Positions 17,294 to 25,473 of a stretch of 64,000 bases of DNA are shown here, piece by piece. The notes below the pieces were generated by a model. It made no database searches and was not told the origin of the DNA. It worked only from the letters and a program-made list of their open reading frames with translations. Positions within the stretch are counted from its first letter, which is position 1; each line of letters opens with the position of its first letter. Source of the stretch: an uncultured Planctomycetota bacterium (GTDB taxonomy: Bacteria; Planctomycetota; Phycisphaerae; Phycisphaerales; UBA5793); contig CAADHA010000081.1 of the NCBI GenBank assembly GCA_900696685.1, positions 25,481 to 89,480 of the forward strand, written 5' to 3'. A program made the translations under genes and the position numbers.

Positions 17294-18508
17294 TCACGCG
17301 GCATCGCGAGAGCCGGCGCTCCATGCCGGGTCGCGGGCACCGAGGGTTGCCGGTTCCCAAAGGCCCAGCACCGGAATCGGCCATGCGCGACGAAGTTCGC
17401 CGAGCCGGGCCTCGACTCGGGCGGGACTGACGTTGGACAGCACGACACCCTCCGGATTCAGCCTGAGGGCGCTTTCATCCGTCAGAATGGGCGCTCCCTC
17501 CCAGCGCCGCCCGGAAAAAGCCGGATGTCTGTCCGCGACGGCCAGAACATCAAGTCCGCAAGCGCGACAGCCCTCCAGCGTGGCGCGGATGTTCTTGCTG
17601 AAGTCGGCGATGACCACCCGGCGCACCCGGTGCTTGCTCGCCCACCAGGCGATGCGATCTGCCTGAGACCTCAATCCAAAGATGGCTTCCATCGCCGGAC
17701 CGCTCAGATGCCGGCGCGGCGCCAGCCTGTCGCGGCCTCGCCACACCCAGGAACTGATCCGACCGCGATGTGCGGCCGCAGCCATCCCTGCGTGCCTCGC
17801 CAGGGCCAGGTAGCGCATCGCCCAGTCTGAGGCGTACTTCCTGCGCCAAGGGCCAGGCAGATAGCGGTCGGCGAGGATGAGGTTATTCCTCATGTCCATC
17901 CTGTGGATGATCGGCATGGCCCGGTTTCCACCGACCTTCTCGTGGCGATAGACGAGGTCCTCGAAACGATCGATCCGGAATCCGGCGTTCCAGATTCGGA
18001 AGCTCAGGTCATACTCCTCCGCCTGGCGGAAGAACTCGCGCGGAAAGCCCCCGACCCGGTCAATGACAGCCTTTCGCAGGACCACGGCGCCGTTGGCGAC
18101 GACCGTCGGCAGGGCGCTGGCCTCCGGCGTTCCGTCGGGCAACTCGATTCGGCCGACGACCGCGGCACACTGAACCTGAGCATCAAGATGCTCCAGGGAG
18201 CGCATCACGGCGTCGCCGAGGGGGTAACTGTCATCGTCGATGAGCAGAAGGTACTCGCCCAGCGCCACGGCAAAGGCGTGATTGCGTGCGCTGACTCCTT
18301 CGTTACGGGGCCGACGGATAACGCGGACGTCCTGCGCGCTTCGAGCCGCCTCCTGCCACGTGCCGTCGGTTGAGCCGTTGTCCACGACGATCACTTCCGT
18401 CCCGCCGGAAGGCAGATGGCCGTCGCAGGCGAGGGCGTCGAGATGCTTGAGCGTGCGCGCAAGTGCCGCGCGCCGGTTGTGAGTAACGATGACGATCGAG
18501 AGCCTCAA
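17294..18508 (-). CDS. family 2 glycosyltransferase with extra C-terminal domain
   Basis: A 404-residue protein. Residues 1-240 are a clear GT2 domain: LSIVIVTHNRRAALARTL, VIVVDNGSTDGTW, LLLIDDDSYPLGD with the DxD, and an EEYDLSFRIWNAG acceptor-binding segment. The last 130 residues (from about VRRVVIADFSKNIRATLEG) look like a small Rossmann-type domain similar to NAD or sugar-nucleotide binding folds and are not part of GT2. It overlaps the upstream gene by 4 bases. It probably transfers a sugar in glycan assembly; the role of the extra domain is unknown. Confidence 0.8.
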   Translation of the reverse strand: MRLSIVIVTHNRRAALARTLKHLDALACDGHLPSGGTEVIVVDNGSTDGTWQEAARSAQDVRVIRRPRNEGVSARNHAFAVALGEYLLLIDDDSYPLGDAVMRSLEHLDAQVQCAAVVGRIELPDGTPEASALPTVVANGAVVLRKAVIDRVGGFPREFFRQAEEYDLSFRIWNAGFRIDRFEDLVYRHEKVGGNRAMPIIHRMDMRNNLILADRYLPGPWRRKYASDWAMRYLALARHAGMAAAAHRGRISSWVWRGRDRLAPRRHLSGPAMEAIFGLRSQADRIAWWASKHRVRRVVIADFSKNIRATLEGCRACGLDVLAVADRHPAFSGRRWEGAPILTDESALRLNPEGVVLSNVSPARVEARLGELRRAWPIPVLGLWEPATLGARDPAWSAGSRDAA

Positions 18509-20769
18509 CCTGTCGCCCCCTGCGCCAGGGTCGGCTGCGCCGGTTCGCCTCGGAGACGTTCGATCATGACTGCGATCATCTGCCCTACGCCGGCGCAGTA
18601 ACTGTAGTTTTTCTCGATGAAGTTTCGCTGCGCTGACACAACTGCTCTGCGCCGCGGCTCGTCCGCCAGGTAGCGATCCACGAGGAGCGCCAGGCGCGCG
18701 GGCGTATCAAACGCCACATCGTCGTAGCCGGGAATCAACTCGTACAGACACGTTCGCCCCTCGCACCGCGCCGCGAGGAACCGCGCGACGGGGTCGGCGC
18801 CGCGATGATCCACGACGCGCTGGCGCCGCCTGAGCCAATCGTCGAGCCGACCTTGTTCGTCTGCGTTCAGCATCCGGCGCAAGTCGCTCATCGTTTGCGG
18901 CTCCGGGCCGCGACCGGCGGCCAGGTCCATCAGGGCCTTGAACTCAAGCGTGAGGCGGTCGATCGGGTGCTCGCGAATGAGAAAGAATCCCCCGGCCGCC
19001 ACGCCGTCGAGCAGGCGCTGATGCAGGCAGGAATACGGCACGATCTGCAGATTGATTCTTGAGCGCCGCGTGAGATCCTCCAGAGCCTCGCCATACTCGA
19101 CGACACCCCGCGCCGCACCGGCGAACTCCCGATGGGTCTCCCAGCCACGGCCGTAGAGTCCGAAGTTCAATCCGCGGGCTTCCGCCAGGCGCATCACCCA
19201 CGACAGCGCCTGCTGTCGATAGAGTGCGTTGTTGAGCGTACTGAAGAGACGGCGGGCGATGTTCAGAGGCGTCTCCGGATTGTTCCACGCTCCGCCGCGG
19301 CGCTGCGACTCCTGGTGAAGCATCGCCTCAACCTCTGCAACTGCCTCGATGCATCCCCCCCCCTCATAGGCATCGATGATCTGTCTGCACAGCGCGGCGA
19401 TCAACTCTCCCAGCGCCGTGCCCCCTCTCGAGAAGTCAGCTGCCAGTTGCTTCGCCAGCGAGCCAGGATCCTCCGATGCGTTGGATACGAATGCGATGTC
19501 GTGGAGCACCGCTTCACCCGAAGAAGGCTCAAATCCGATCGGCCGAGTCCGCTTGGCAAAGGTGATGCACTGGCGCTGGGGATAGCCGTGATCATGCACG
19601 TAGACCTGAGGCGCCGAGGTGAGCACAAAGTCGCGCAGCCCGATGTTCGCCCCCGCCTCGCGGCTGGTCAGGTTCGGCAGATCATCCTGGATCCAGCAGA
19701 CAAAGGGCAGCGCCGGCGGAAAGAGGCCGCGATGCTCGTGGCGAAGGTGGTCGATCTGCACGACGAGATCTGGCTGAAAGTCCGCGAGGTGGCGCAGCAG
19801 GTTGCGCCGCGAGTTGCGCTGCCAGTTGCCCGGTTCAATGGGCATCCGCACCGACCAGCCGAGTTCCTCGAACGCTGCAGCAAGATCGCGCGTCGAGTGC
19901 TGAAGAACCGTCGAAAAGCGCGTCGTAAGCAGCAGCACGCGCGGGCGACGCCCACGATGAGGCTCTGCGAATCGTGGGGTGAATCCGGCGTACTTCTTCT
20001 CCACCCGCGCCGCCAGCCGCTTCTCTCCTTCAATCAGCGCCGCGAGCAACTCGCGCAGGTTGGCATCAATTTCCTCGCCGACCATGCTCAGCCGCGCCGG
20101 CCGCTCGGGATAGGGCAGGTAAGGATCGCGATCGAGCGCCGCATGAATCTCCGCGGCCCACTCCGGGCCGACCCACCACTGGAAGCGCCGATCGGCGAAC
20201 GGCCCGCCCTCCTCCCACCACTCATGGATCATCATGGCGCCGAGCAGCACCTCCGGATGCGGCTCGATGATGTGGATGCACTGCTGCTGGCCGAGTTGCA
20301 GTTGCGGGGGGTTCGCCGCGAGGTGCGTGAGGAGATGGCCGTCGCCGATGCCGCACAGCGCCAGGCATCGCCCGGCGCGGATGTCGTCCTCGAAGACCGC
20401 CAGTGTGGCGCGAAGCGCCTCGGCCGGCTCGCCGCCGGGCGAGAGCACGACCGCCTCGCGCGGCGGCCGCGTGTGGACGAGCGTCGCCTCGCCGCGGCGC
20501 GACACGGCCGGCCGGCACGATCCCAACCCTTTCGAAGCGATCAGCAGGTCATGCAGATTGCGGCGGTGCGACTCGAGCGCGGCAAAGTTCCGCGCCAGGC
20601 GCCACTGCATCGCCAGTCCCGGGCTCTGCGATCGCACAGGCGCCAGCATCCGGGCCGCACGCGTCCATTGCCGAGACTCGAAGTGAAATTGAGCGGCCGC
20701 GGCCGCGCTTGCAACCGCGTCGTGGCCGGTCGCGGGTGACAAGGAAACACTCTCAACGCGCGAACACAT
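18505..20769 (-). CDS. large CgeB-like glycosyltransferase, first gene of glycan operon
   Basis: A 754-residue protein. The N-terminal 270 residues resemble accessory regions of large glycan enzymes (LALCGIGDGHLLTHL looks like a degenerate nucleotide-binding start). The C-terminal half is GT-B type: RPRVLLLTTRFSTVLQHSTRD begins the acceptor domain, and NFGLYGRGWE, then NLQIVPYSCLHQRLLDGVA and GGFFLIREHP match the CgeB/spore-maturation glycosyltransferase pattern. A dispersed repeat encodes the linker between the halves (TPRFAEPHRGR). A C9 tract at 19355-19363 lies in the gene. As the first gene of the operon, its promoter must lie upstream of 20769. Confidence 0.7.
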   Translation of the reverse strand: MCSRVESVSLSPATGHDAVASAAAAAQFHFESRQWTRAARMLAPVRSQSPGLAMQWRLARNFAALESHRRNLHDLLIASKGLGSCRPAVSRRGEATLVHTRPPREAVVLSPGGEPAEALRATLAVFEDDIRAGRCLALCGIGDGHLLTHLAANPPQLQLGQQQCIHIIEPHPEVLLGAMMIHEWWEEGGPFADRRFQWWVGPEWAAEIHAALDRDPYLPYPERPARLSMVGEEIDANLRELLAALIEGEKRLAARVEKKYAGFTPRFAEPHRGRRPRVLLLTTRFSTVLQHSTRDLAAAFEELGWSVRMPIEPGNWQRNSRRNLLRHLADFQPDLVVQIDHLRHEHRGLFPPALPFVCWIQDDLPNLTSREAGANIGLRDFVLTSAPQVYVHDHGYPQRQCITFAKRTRPIGFEPSSGEAVLHDIAFVSNASEDPGSLAKQLAADFSRGGTALGELIAALCRQIIDAYEGGGCIEAVAEVEAMLHQESQRRGGAWNNPETPLNIARRLFSTLNNALYRQQALSWVMRLAEARGLNFGLYGRGWETHREFAGAARGVVEYGEALEDLTRRSRINLQIVPYSCLHQRLLDGVAAGGFFLIREHPIDRLTLEFKALMDLAAGRGPEPQTMSDLRRMLNADEQGRLDDWLRRRQRVVDHRGADPVARFLAARCEGRTCLYELIPGYDDVAFDTPARLALLVDRYLADEPRRRAVVSAQRNFIEKNYSYCAGVGQMIAVMIERLRGEPAQPTLAQGATG
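19951..19978 (+). repeat. dispersed palindromic repeat, short form, inside a CDS
   Basis: A perfect short-form copy with arms CCCACGAT (19951-19958) and ATCGTGGG (19971-19978). It is identical over 34 bases to the copy at 11971, but the host gene reads it in a different frame (TPRFAEPHRGR here, HDSQSLIVG there). Confidence 0.85.
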
Positions 20770-20896
20770 TCGCGGCGTTATCGGTCATTCATCTCCGTCG
20801 CTACGACTTTTTCCCGGCGCCACAACGGCAGGACAGGTCCCGGGACCCTCCGAACGCGCTCGACTGAGTATTCGGAGATTCAGGAGGCCTTCCCTG

Positions 20897-20925
20897 TTGC
20901 AATTCTCATGGAAGCGCGGCACAAT
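20897..20925 (+). promoter_or_regulatory. possible sigma70-type promoter for secreted protein
   Basis: TTGCAA (20897-20902) and CACAAT (20920-20925) are spaced by 17 bases, about 80 bases upstream of the ATG at 21005. The same TTGCAA-N17 arrangement precedes the gene at 59668. Each hexamer matches the consensus at four positions. Confidence 0.35.
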
Positions 20926-21004
20926 TGGAGGTTGGTCCTGCCCGCCCCGGCGTGGGGTCGGACAGGTGGCCAATCGAATACCCGAATCGAGAGGATAGAA
21001 AGCC

Positions 21005-22090
21005 ATGACCAGGTCGATCAATCACCGCACCCTCGCGGCCATGCTCGCATCCGCCGCCGGCCTCGCAGTGCTGGGGGGGGGAGGGGCATCCGCGCTTGCA
21101 CAGACCAGCGAACTCTACCTGACCAACTGGGACAATGGAGCCACCTTTGTGGTCCAGAACGGCGCTGTCGTTCGCCAGTTCAATCGCTCGAGCAACACGG
21201 ACGGTCCGGGACTGGTCGTTCAGAGCACCATCAAGTGCATTGGGCAGGACGGCCTGCAGAGTGGACGTGAGTATGACCTCAACGGCGCACCGCTCTCCGG
21301 AACCTACCTCAACCCGCGCTATACCAGCCTCTACGACGGCGCGACCAACGGCACGAACAACTGGAGCGTGGCGCACAACGACTTCGGCACCAACTTCGCC
21401 GTCGTCCAGGGTGACGCCGACTGGCAGAACCTTCAGGTTCTCTTCGTCCCCAACAGGCGCAGCAGCGGCATCACCTACGACGCCAACACCAACACCCTCT
21501 GGATCAGCAACAATGTCGGCGGCAGCGACCGCGTTCAACAGTATGACCTGAGCGGCAACGTGCTCTTCGAATTCAACGTCTCGCTCCAGAGCGGCGGCGG
21601 CTACGGCATCGCCTGGGATCCTGCCGACGACACCCTCTGGCTCACCGGCGCCTTCGGCACGGCGGGGCGCATCTTCCAGTACTCCAAGACCGGCACACCC
21701 CTTGCCGACCGGACGATTCCAGGCCTGGCGAGCAACATCCTCGGCGCCGAGTTTCAGTACGGCGGAACGGCCCGCCTGAACCTGCGCATCACCGGCCCCT
21801 GCCCCGGACGCGTCACCGTCTCGTGGTCGAACGCCACGCCGAGCAGGCCGATGGGCATCGTCTTCTCGAGCAATACGGGCAACTTCGTCATTCCCGGCGG
21901 AGTCTGTGCCGGCACCCAGACGGGCCTGAGCAGCGCGGGCATCCAACTGGTCTACACCGGCAACACGGGCCCGAACGGCTCGGGACAGGTCAGCAGCAAT
22001 GCCGGCACCGCCGCCTGCCGCAAGTATCTCCAGATGTTTGTCGCCGACGGCAGCCCCTGCGCCGCCAGCAACGTCGTGCAGATTCCGTGA
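21005..22090 (+). CDS. secreted protein with C-terminal domain type A
   Basis: A 361-residue exported protein with a signal peptide ending ALAQ near residue 33. The signal region is encoded across a G9 tract (21073-21081). The body (residues 35-255) holds propeller-like strands such as GITYDANTNTLWISNN and YGIAWDPADDTLWLTG. Residues about 258-361 form a separate domain with paired cysteines: LRITGPCPG, then a WSNATP turn, a CAGT motif, the AACRKYLQMF strand and a final SNVVQIP. The same domain ends the protein at 28556. The function is unknown; extracellular or surface location is likely. A strong terminator follows. Confidence 0.65.
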   Translation: MTRSINHRTLAAMLASAAGLAVLGGGGASALAQTSELYLTNWDNGATFVVQNGAVVRQFNRSSNTDGPGLVVQSTIKCIGQDGLQSGREYDLNGAPLSGTYLNPRYTSLYDGATNGTNNWSVAHNDFGTNFAVVQGDADWQNLQVLFVPNRRSSGITYDANTNTLWISNNVGGSDRVQQYDLSGNVLFEFNVSLQSGGGYGIAWDPADDTLWLTGAFGTAGRIFQYSKTGTPLADRTIPGLASNILGAEFQYGGTARLNLRITGPCPGRVTVSWSNATPSRPMGIVFSSNTGNFVIPGGVCAGTQTGLSSAGIQLVYTGNTGPNGSGQVSSNAGTAACRKYLQMFVADGSPCAASNVVQIP

Positions 22091-22126
22091 TCCAGCAACG
22101 ATGAGTTTCAGATGACGCGAACAAAG

Positions 22127-22154
22127 CCCCGGCAGTCCTCTGCCGGGGTTTTTT
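22127..22154 (+). terminator. intrinsic terminator
   Basis: CCCCGGCAG and CTGCCGGGG form a perfect 9-bp stem with a TCCT loop, followed directly by six T residues. It lies 37 bases after the stop of the secreted protein gene and upstream of the ABC importer. Confidence 0.9.
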
Positions 22155-22205
22155 GGTGGCGCGGCGCGTTGCCTCCCGCCGCGAACCGGATACAACACTG
22201 GCGCG

Positions 22206-23090
22206 ATGCGCAGCGGCCGGCAGCACAATGCGTGGTGGTATCTCGCATTTCCCCTGACCATCGTCGTGCTCTTCACGGCTCTGCCCTCGATCGCGGGCGT
22301 GGCGCTTTCGTTCTTCGAGTGGTCGGGCGGCGGCTCGCCGCGCTTCGTCGGTCTTGAAAACTACCGCGCCCTTTTCGCCGCCGGCCCGTTCTGGCCGGCG
22401 CTGCGCAATACGCTGCTCTTCGCGCTCATCACCGTGCCGATCACCACCGGCGGGGCCTTCCTCGCCGCCGCAGCCCTCAACGCCGAGTGGTTCTGCGGCC
22501 GCACGCTGGTCCGCACGATTCTCTTCGTGCCGACGATCATCTCCATCGTGGCGATCGGCTTCATCTGGCGCTGGGTGCTCGATCCCTCGCCGGGCGGGCT
22601 GCTCAACACGGCCCTCGCCTCGCTGGGCGTCGATCGCGGCGCTCTGCCCGACTGGCTGGGACGCTCGCCCTGGGCGCTGGCGACGATCATCTTGGTTTCG
22701 ATCTGGCGCGGGCTGGGCTTTGCGGTCGTGCTCTACCTTGCGGCGCTGGGCGGCGTATCGCGATCGCTTTACGACGCCGCGGCCGTGGACGGCGCGACGC
22801 CCTGGCAGACGCTCCGCCACATTACCTGGCCGAGCGTGCGGCCGATGACCTTCTTCCTGCTCATCACCGGCATGATCGGGGCGCTTCAGGTCTTCGACAT
22901 CGTCCTGGTGATGATCGGCACGAGCGCGCAGGGCTGGGCCGATGTGCTCAACCTCTACCTCTATCGCGAGTTCACCCTCAACCGCCTCGGATACGCCTCG
23001 ACGATCGGCGTGGTCATTCTCATCCTGACCATTTTCATCACGGCCTTGCAATGGCGAGCCATGGCGGGCCGGGCGGAGGCTTCGACATGA
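22206..23090 (+). CDS. sugar ABC transporter permease (MalF/UgpA type)
   Basis: A 294-residue inner-membrane protein with six hydrophobic segments. The EAA loop that docks the ATPase reads SLYDAAAVDGATPWQTLRHITWP near the C-terminal third, with the family spacing. FVGLENYRALF near residue 46 is the usual N-terminal motif of this permease class. It forms the channel of a carbohydrate importer together with the next gene, whose ATG overlaps its stop (ATGA at 23087-23090). No ATPase gene is present in the cluster. Confidence 0.92.
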   Translation: MRSGRQHNAWWYLAFPLTIVVLFTALPSIAGVALSFFEWSGGGSPRFVGLENYRALFAAGPFWPALRNTLLFALITVPITTGGAFLAAAALNAEWFCGRTLVRTILFVPTIISIVAIGFIWRWVLDPSPGGLLNTALASLGVDRGALPDWLGRSPWALATIILVSIWRGLGFAVVLYLAALGGVSRSLYDAAAVDGATPWQTLRHITWPSVRPMTFFLLITGMIGALQVFDIVLVMIGTSAQGWADVLNLYLYREFTLNRLGYASTIGVVILILTIFITALQWRAMAGRAEAST

Positions 23091-23947
23091 TCGAGCGCCG
23101 CATCATCCTCCAGCCGTCCCCGTTGATGCGGTGGAGCATCCACGTCGTGCTTTACGCGCTGGCGTTGACGATGCTCGTGCCCTTTGCGTGGATGATCTCG
23201 ACTTCGCTCAAGACGCGCGGCGAGGCGATCAACCCCTCGCCGACGCTGCTGCCAAGCGGCTGGCCGTGGGAGTGGCAATGGGGCAACTATTCGCAGGCGT
23301 GGGAGACGGCCAGCCTCGGCCGCTATTACCTCAACAGTCTCCTCGTCGCCGCGGTCGTCACGGCGCTGGCCGGCGTGCATAATGCGCTGGCCGGCTACGC
23401 GCTGTCGAAGATGCGATTCGCGGGTCGTCGAGCCGCGTTCACGCTGCTGTTGCTCGTGATGATGCTCCCGGCCCAGGTCTCCTTCATCTTCGCCTACGTC
23501 ATCTGCGGCTGGCTCGGCTACGTGGACAACTATCAGGCGCTCATCGTCCCCTTCCTCGCCAGCGCGTTCGGCATTTTCTACATGCGGCAGGCCACCTCGA
23601 CTGTGCCCGATGACCTCCTCGACGCGGGGCGCATCGACGGCTTCACAGACTTTGAGATCTTCCTGCACCTCATCGTGCCGTCGATCAGGCCGGCCTTGGC
23701 GGCGCTGGCGATCTTCACCTTCATCGGGTCATGGAACGCCTTCTTCTGGCCGCTCATCGTGATCGACAGCAACGATCTCGCGACGCTGCCGCTGGCGGTC
23801 GCGGCCCTTTCGAGCCAGTATTACACGGACTCGTGGCCGGTGCAGATGGCCGCGGCGACGATCATTACGCTTCCCCTCATCGTTGTCTTTCTCATTTTCC
23901 AGCGAGCCTTCGTGGAAGGCATCACGCTGACGGGGATCAAGGCTTGA
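23087..23947 (+). CDS. sugar ABC transporter permease (MalG/UgpE type)
   Basis: A 286-residue membrane protein, the partner of the preceding permease. The start at 23087 overlaps the upstream stop. The N-terminus reads VPFAWMISTSLKT, typical of MalG-type subunits, and the EAA loop reads DDLLDAGRIDGFTDFEIFLH. LAGYALSKMRF and SWNAFFWPL are further family signatures. The frame is open much further upstream, but that region is the shadow of the first permease. Confidence 0.92.
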   Translation: MIERRIILQPSPLMRWSIHVVLYALALTMLVPFAWMISTSLKTRGEAINPSPTLLPSGWPWEWQWGNYSQAWETASLGRYYLNSLLVAAVVTALAGVHNALAGYALSKMRFAGRRAAFTLLLLVMMLPAQVSFIFAYVICGWLGYVDNYQALIVPFLASAFGIFYMRQATSTVPDDLLDAGRIDGFTDFEIFLHLIVPSIRPALAALAIFTFIGSWNAFFWPLIVIDSNDLATLPLAVAALSSQYYTDSWPVQMAAATIITLPLIVVFLIFQRAFVEGITLTGIKA

Positions 23948-23949
23948 AT

Positions 23950-25365
23950 ATGCGCAGCGCCGCGTGGATCATCCTCGCCCTCGCGTTGCTCACCGCTGCG
24001 GCGCTCGTGCCGCCGGCGGCGCTGCCCGTCGGATCGCGGCAACTCACCATGGCCGTGTGGGGCATGCCCTTTGAGGATCAACTCTTCCGCGACGGCTACG
24101 CGCGCGGGTTCGAGGAACTCCATCCTGGCTGGACGGTCCGCTATCAGCGGCACACCCAGATCGTCGAGAAGTACAACGCCTGGCACGTGCAGGGGCGCGG
24201 GGCGGATGTCATGCGCCTGGGCATCGACTACTACCACGCCTTCGTCGACAAGGGCATGCTCACGCCGCTCAACCAGTTCATCCGCGACCCCGAGGTCGGT
24301 CTGAGCGAAGCCGAGATCGCCGACTTCTTTCCCGAAATCTGGGAGCGGCTCGTCGTCGGCGATGAGATTTACGCCCTGCCGGCCGACAACGCGCAGTACG
24401 GCCTGTATTACAATCGCGCCTTGTTTGACAGATGGAACGCTGCACACCCCGAAGCGCGGATCGAGTTTCCGACGAGCGAATGGACGTGGGATGACCTCGC
24501 GCGGGCGGCGCGACTGCTGACGATCAGGGATGCTCGCGGCCGCACGACGCAGTACGGCATCATGTTCGACCTCTGGGCCTGGCCTTTCATGGCATTTCTG
24601 CGCCAGGCCGGCGGATCTCTCTGGGATGAGGACGCGACGACCACGCTCATCGACTCGCCGCAGGGCGTCGAAGCGCTCGAGTACCTCGTCTCGGTCATCC
24701 CCGAGGATGCGCCGATCAAGGCGATCGGCCTCGCGGAGTCGGCCGCCAGCCCGGCCCAACTCTTCAAGGTCGGCTCGCTGGCGATGATGCTTGACGGCTC
24801 ATGGCGGGCGCCCAATCTTGAACTCGACAATCCAGATCTCGATTACGCGGTGGCGCCGCTGCCGCGCGGCCGCAAGCGCGCCGTCGTGAGCGGCAGCGTC
24901 CTGTGGGGCATCAGCGCCCATAGCGCCAATCCGCGCAAGGCGTGGGAAATGATCAAGTGGATGACCAGCGAGGAGCAGGCGCTGCGCTACTGGGACACAT
25001 TGCGCGTCGCGCCTCCGGCGCGGCTGAGCGTGGTTCGGTCCGAGGCGTTTCGATCGACGACCGGCCTCGTCACTCCCGACGGCGTGGTGCGCATTCCGCC
25101 ATTGCAGCGCGAGCACTATGCCGACCGGGCGGCGTGGCTCGAATATGCGGTGACGCCACACGGCGAGACGGGCAAGGCGCCGGGCTTCGTCGAGGCCTCA
25201 CGCTATCAACTCGATCTTCAGACCGCAATCACCGCGGCGCTCGTCAACGCGGTGCGCGACGGCGTGGAGGCGCAGCAGGCGCTGAGCAAGGCCGCCGACG
25301 ACGTACACGAAATCATCGACCGCGACCGCGCCGCGAAGGGACTGCCTCGCGTTGTGCGCGAGTGA
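23950..25365 (+). CDS. extracellular sugar-binding protein of ABC importer
   Basis: A 471-residue solute-binding protein of family 1. It starts 2 bases after the permease stop. The N-terminal helix (MRSAAWIILALALL) is a signal peptide or anchor; no lipobox cysteine is present, so it may stay tethered by the helix. Family features are FEELHPGWTVRYQ, a DVMRLGIDYY strand, WDDLARAARLLTI, and a KAWEMIKWMTSEEQALRYW helix. It should deliver an oligosaccharide to the two permeases. Gene order permease-permease-binding protein is less usual than binding protein first. Confidence 0.85.
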   Translation: MRSAAWIILALALLTAAALVPPAALPVGSRQLTMAVWGMPFEDQLFRDGYARGFEELHPGWTVRYQRHTQIVEKYNAWHVQGRGADVMRLGIDYYHAFVDKGMLTPLNQFIRDPEVGLSEAEIADFFPEIWERLVVGDEIYALPADNAQYGLYYNRALFDRWNAAHPEARIEFPTSEWTWDDLARAARLLTIRDARGRTTQYGIMFDLWAWPFMAFLRQAGGSLWDEDATTTLIDSPQGVEALEYLVSVIPEDAPIKAIGLAESAASPAQLFKVGSLAMMLDGSWRAPNLELDNPDLDYAVAPLPRGRKRAVVSGSVLWGISAHSANPRKAWEMIKWMTSEEQALRYWDTLRVAPPARLSVVRSEAFRSTTGLVTPDGVVRIPPLQREHYADRAAWLEYAVTPHGETGKAPGFVEASRYQLDLQTAITAALVNAVRDGVEAQQALSKAADDVHEIIDRDRAAKGLPRVVRE

Positions 25366-25388
25366 GGTCTCACGACGGCCGGGCCGAA

Positions 25389-25444
25389 GCGCCAGCGAGG
25401 GAAGGCCTGCCCATGGCGGTGTGGGCATCGATCCTCGCTGGCGC
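25389..25444. terminator. nested inverted repeat between convergent genes
   Basis: Perfect 12-bp outer arms GCGCCAGCGAGG (25389-25400) and CCTCGCTGGCGC (25433-25444) enclose a second stem TGCCCA/TGGGCA (25408-25413, 25422-25427). It fills the 108-base gap between the importer and the convergent GH2 gene, so a bidirectional terminator is the simplest reading. Confidence 0.6.
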
Positions 25445-25473
25445 GTCGGACTGGTGTCGCTTCTCGTGGACGT

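Noticed and set aside
19132..20739. 535-codon plus-strand frame opposite the large glycosyltransferase
   Set aside because: Shadow frame; the minus strand carries GT-B motifs and operon overlaps.
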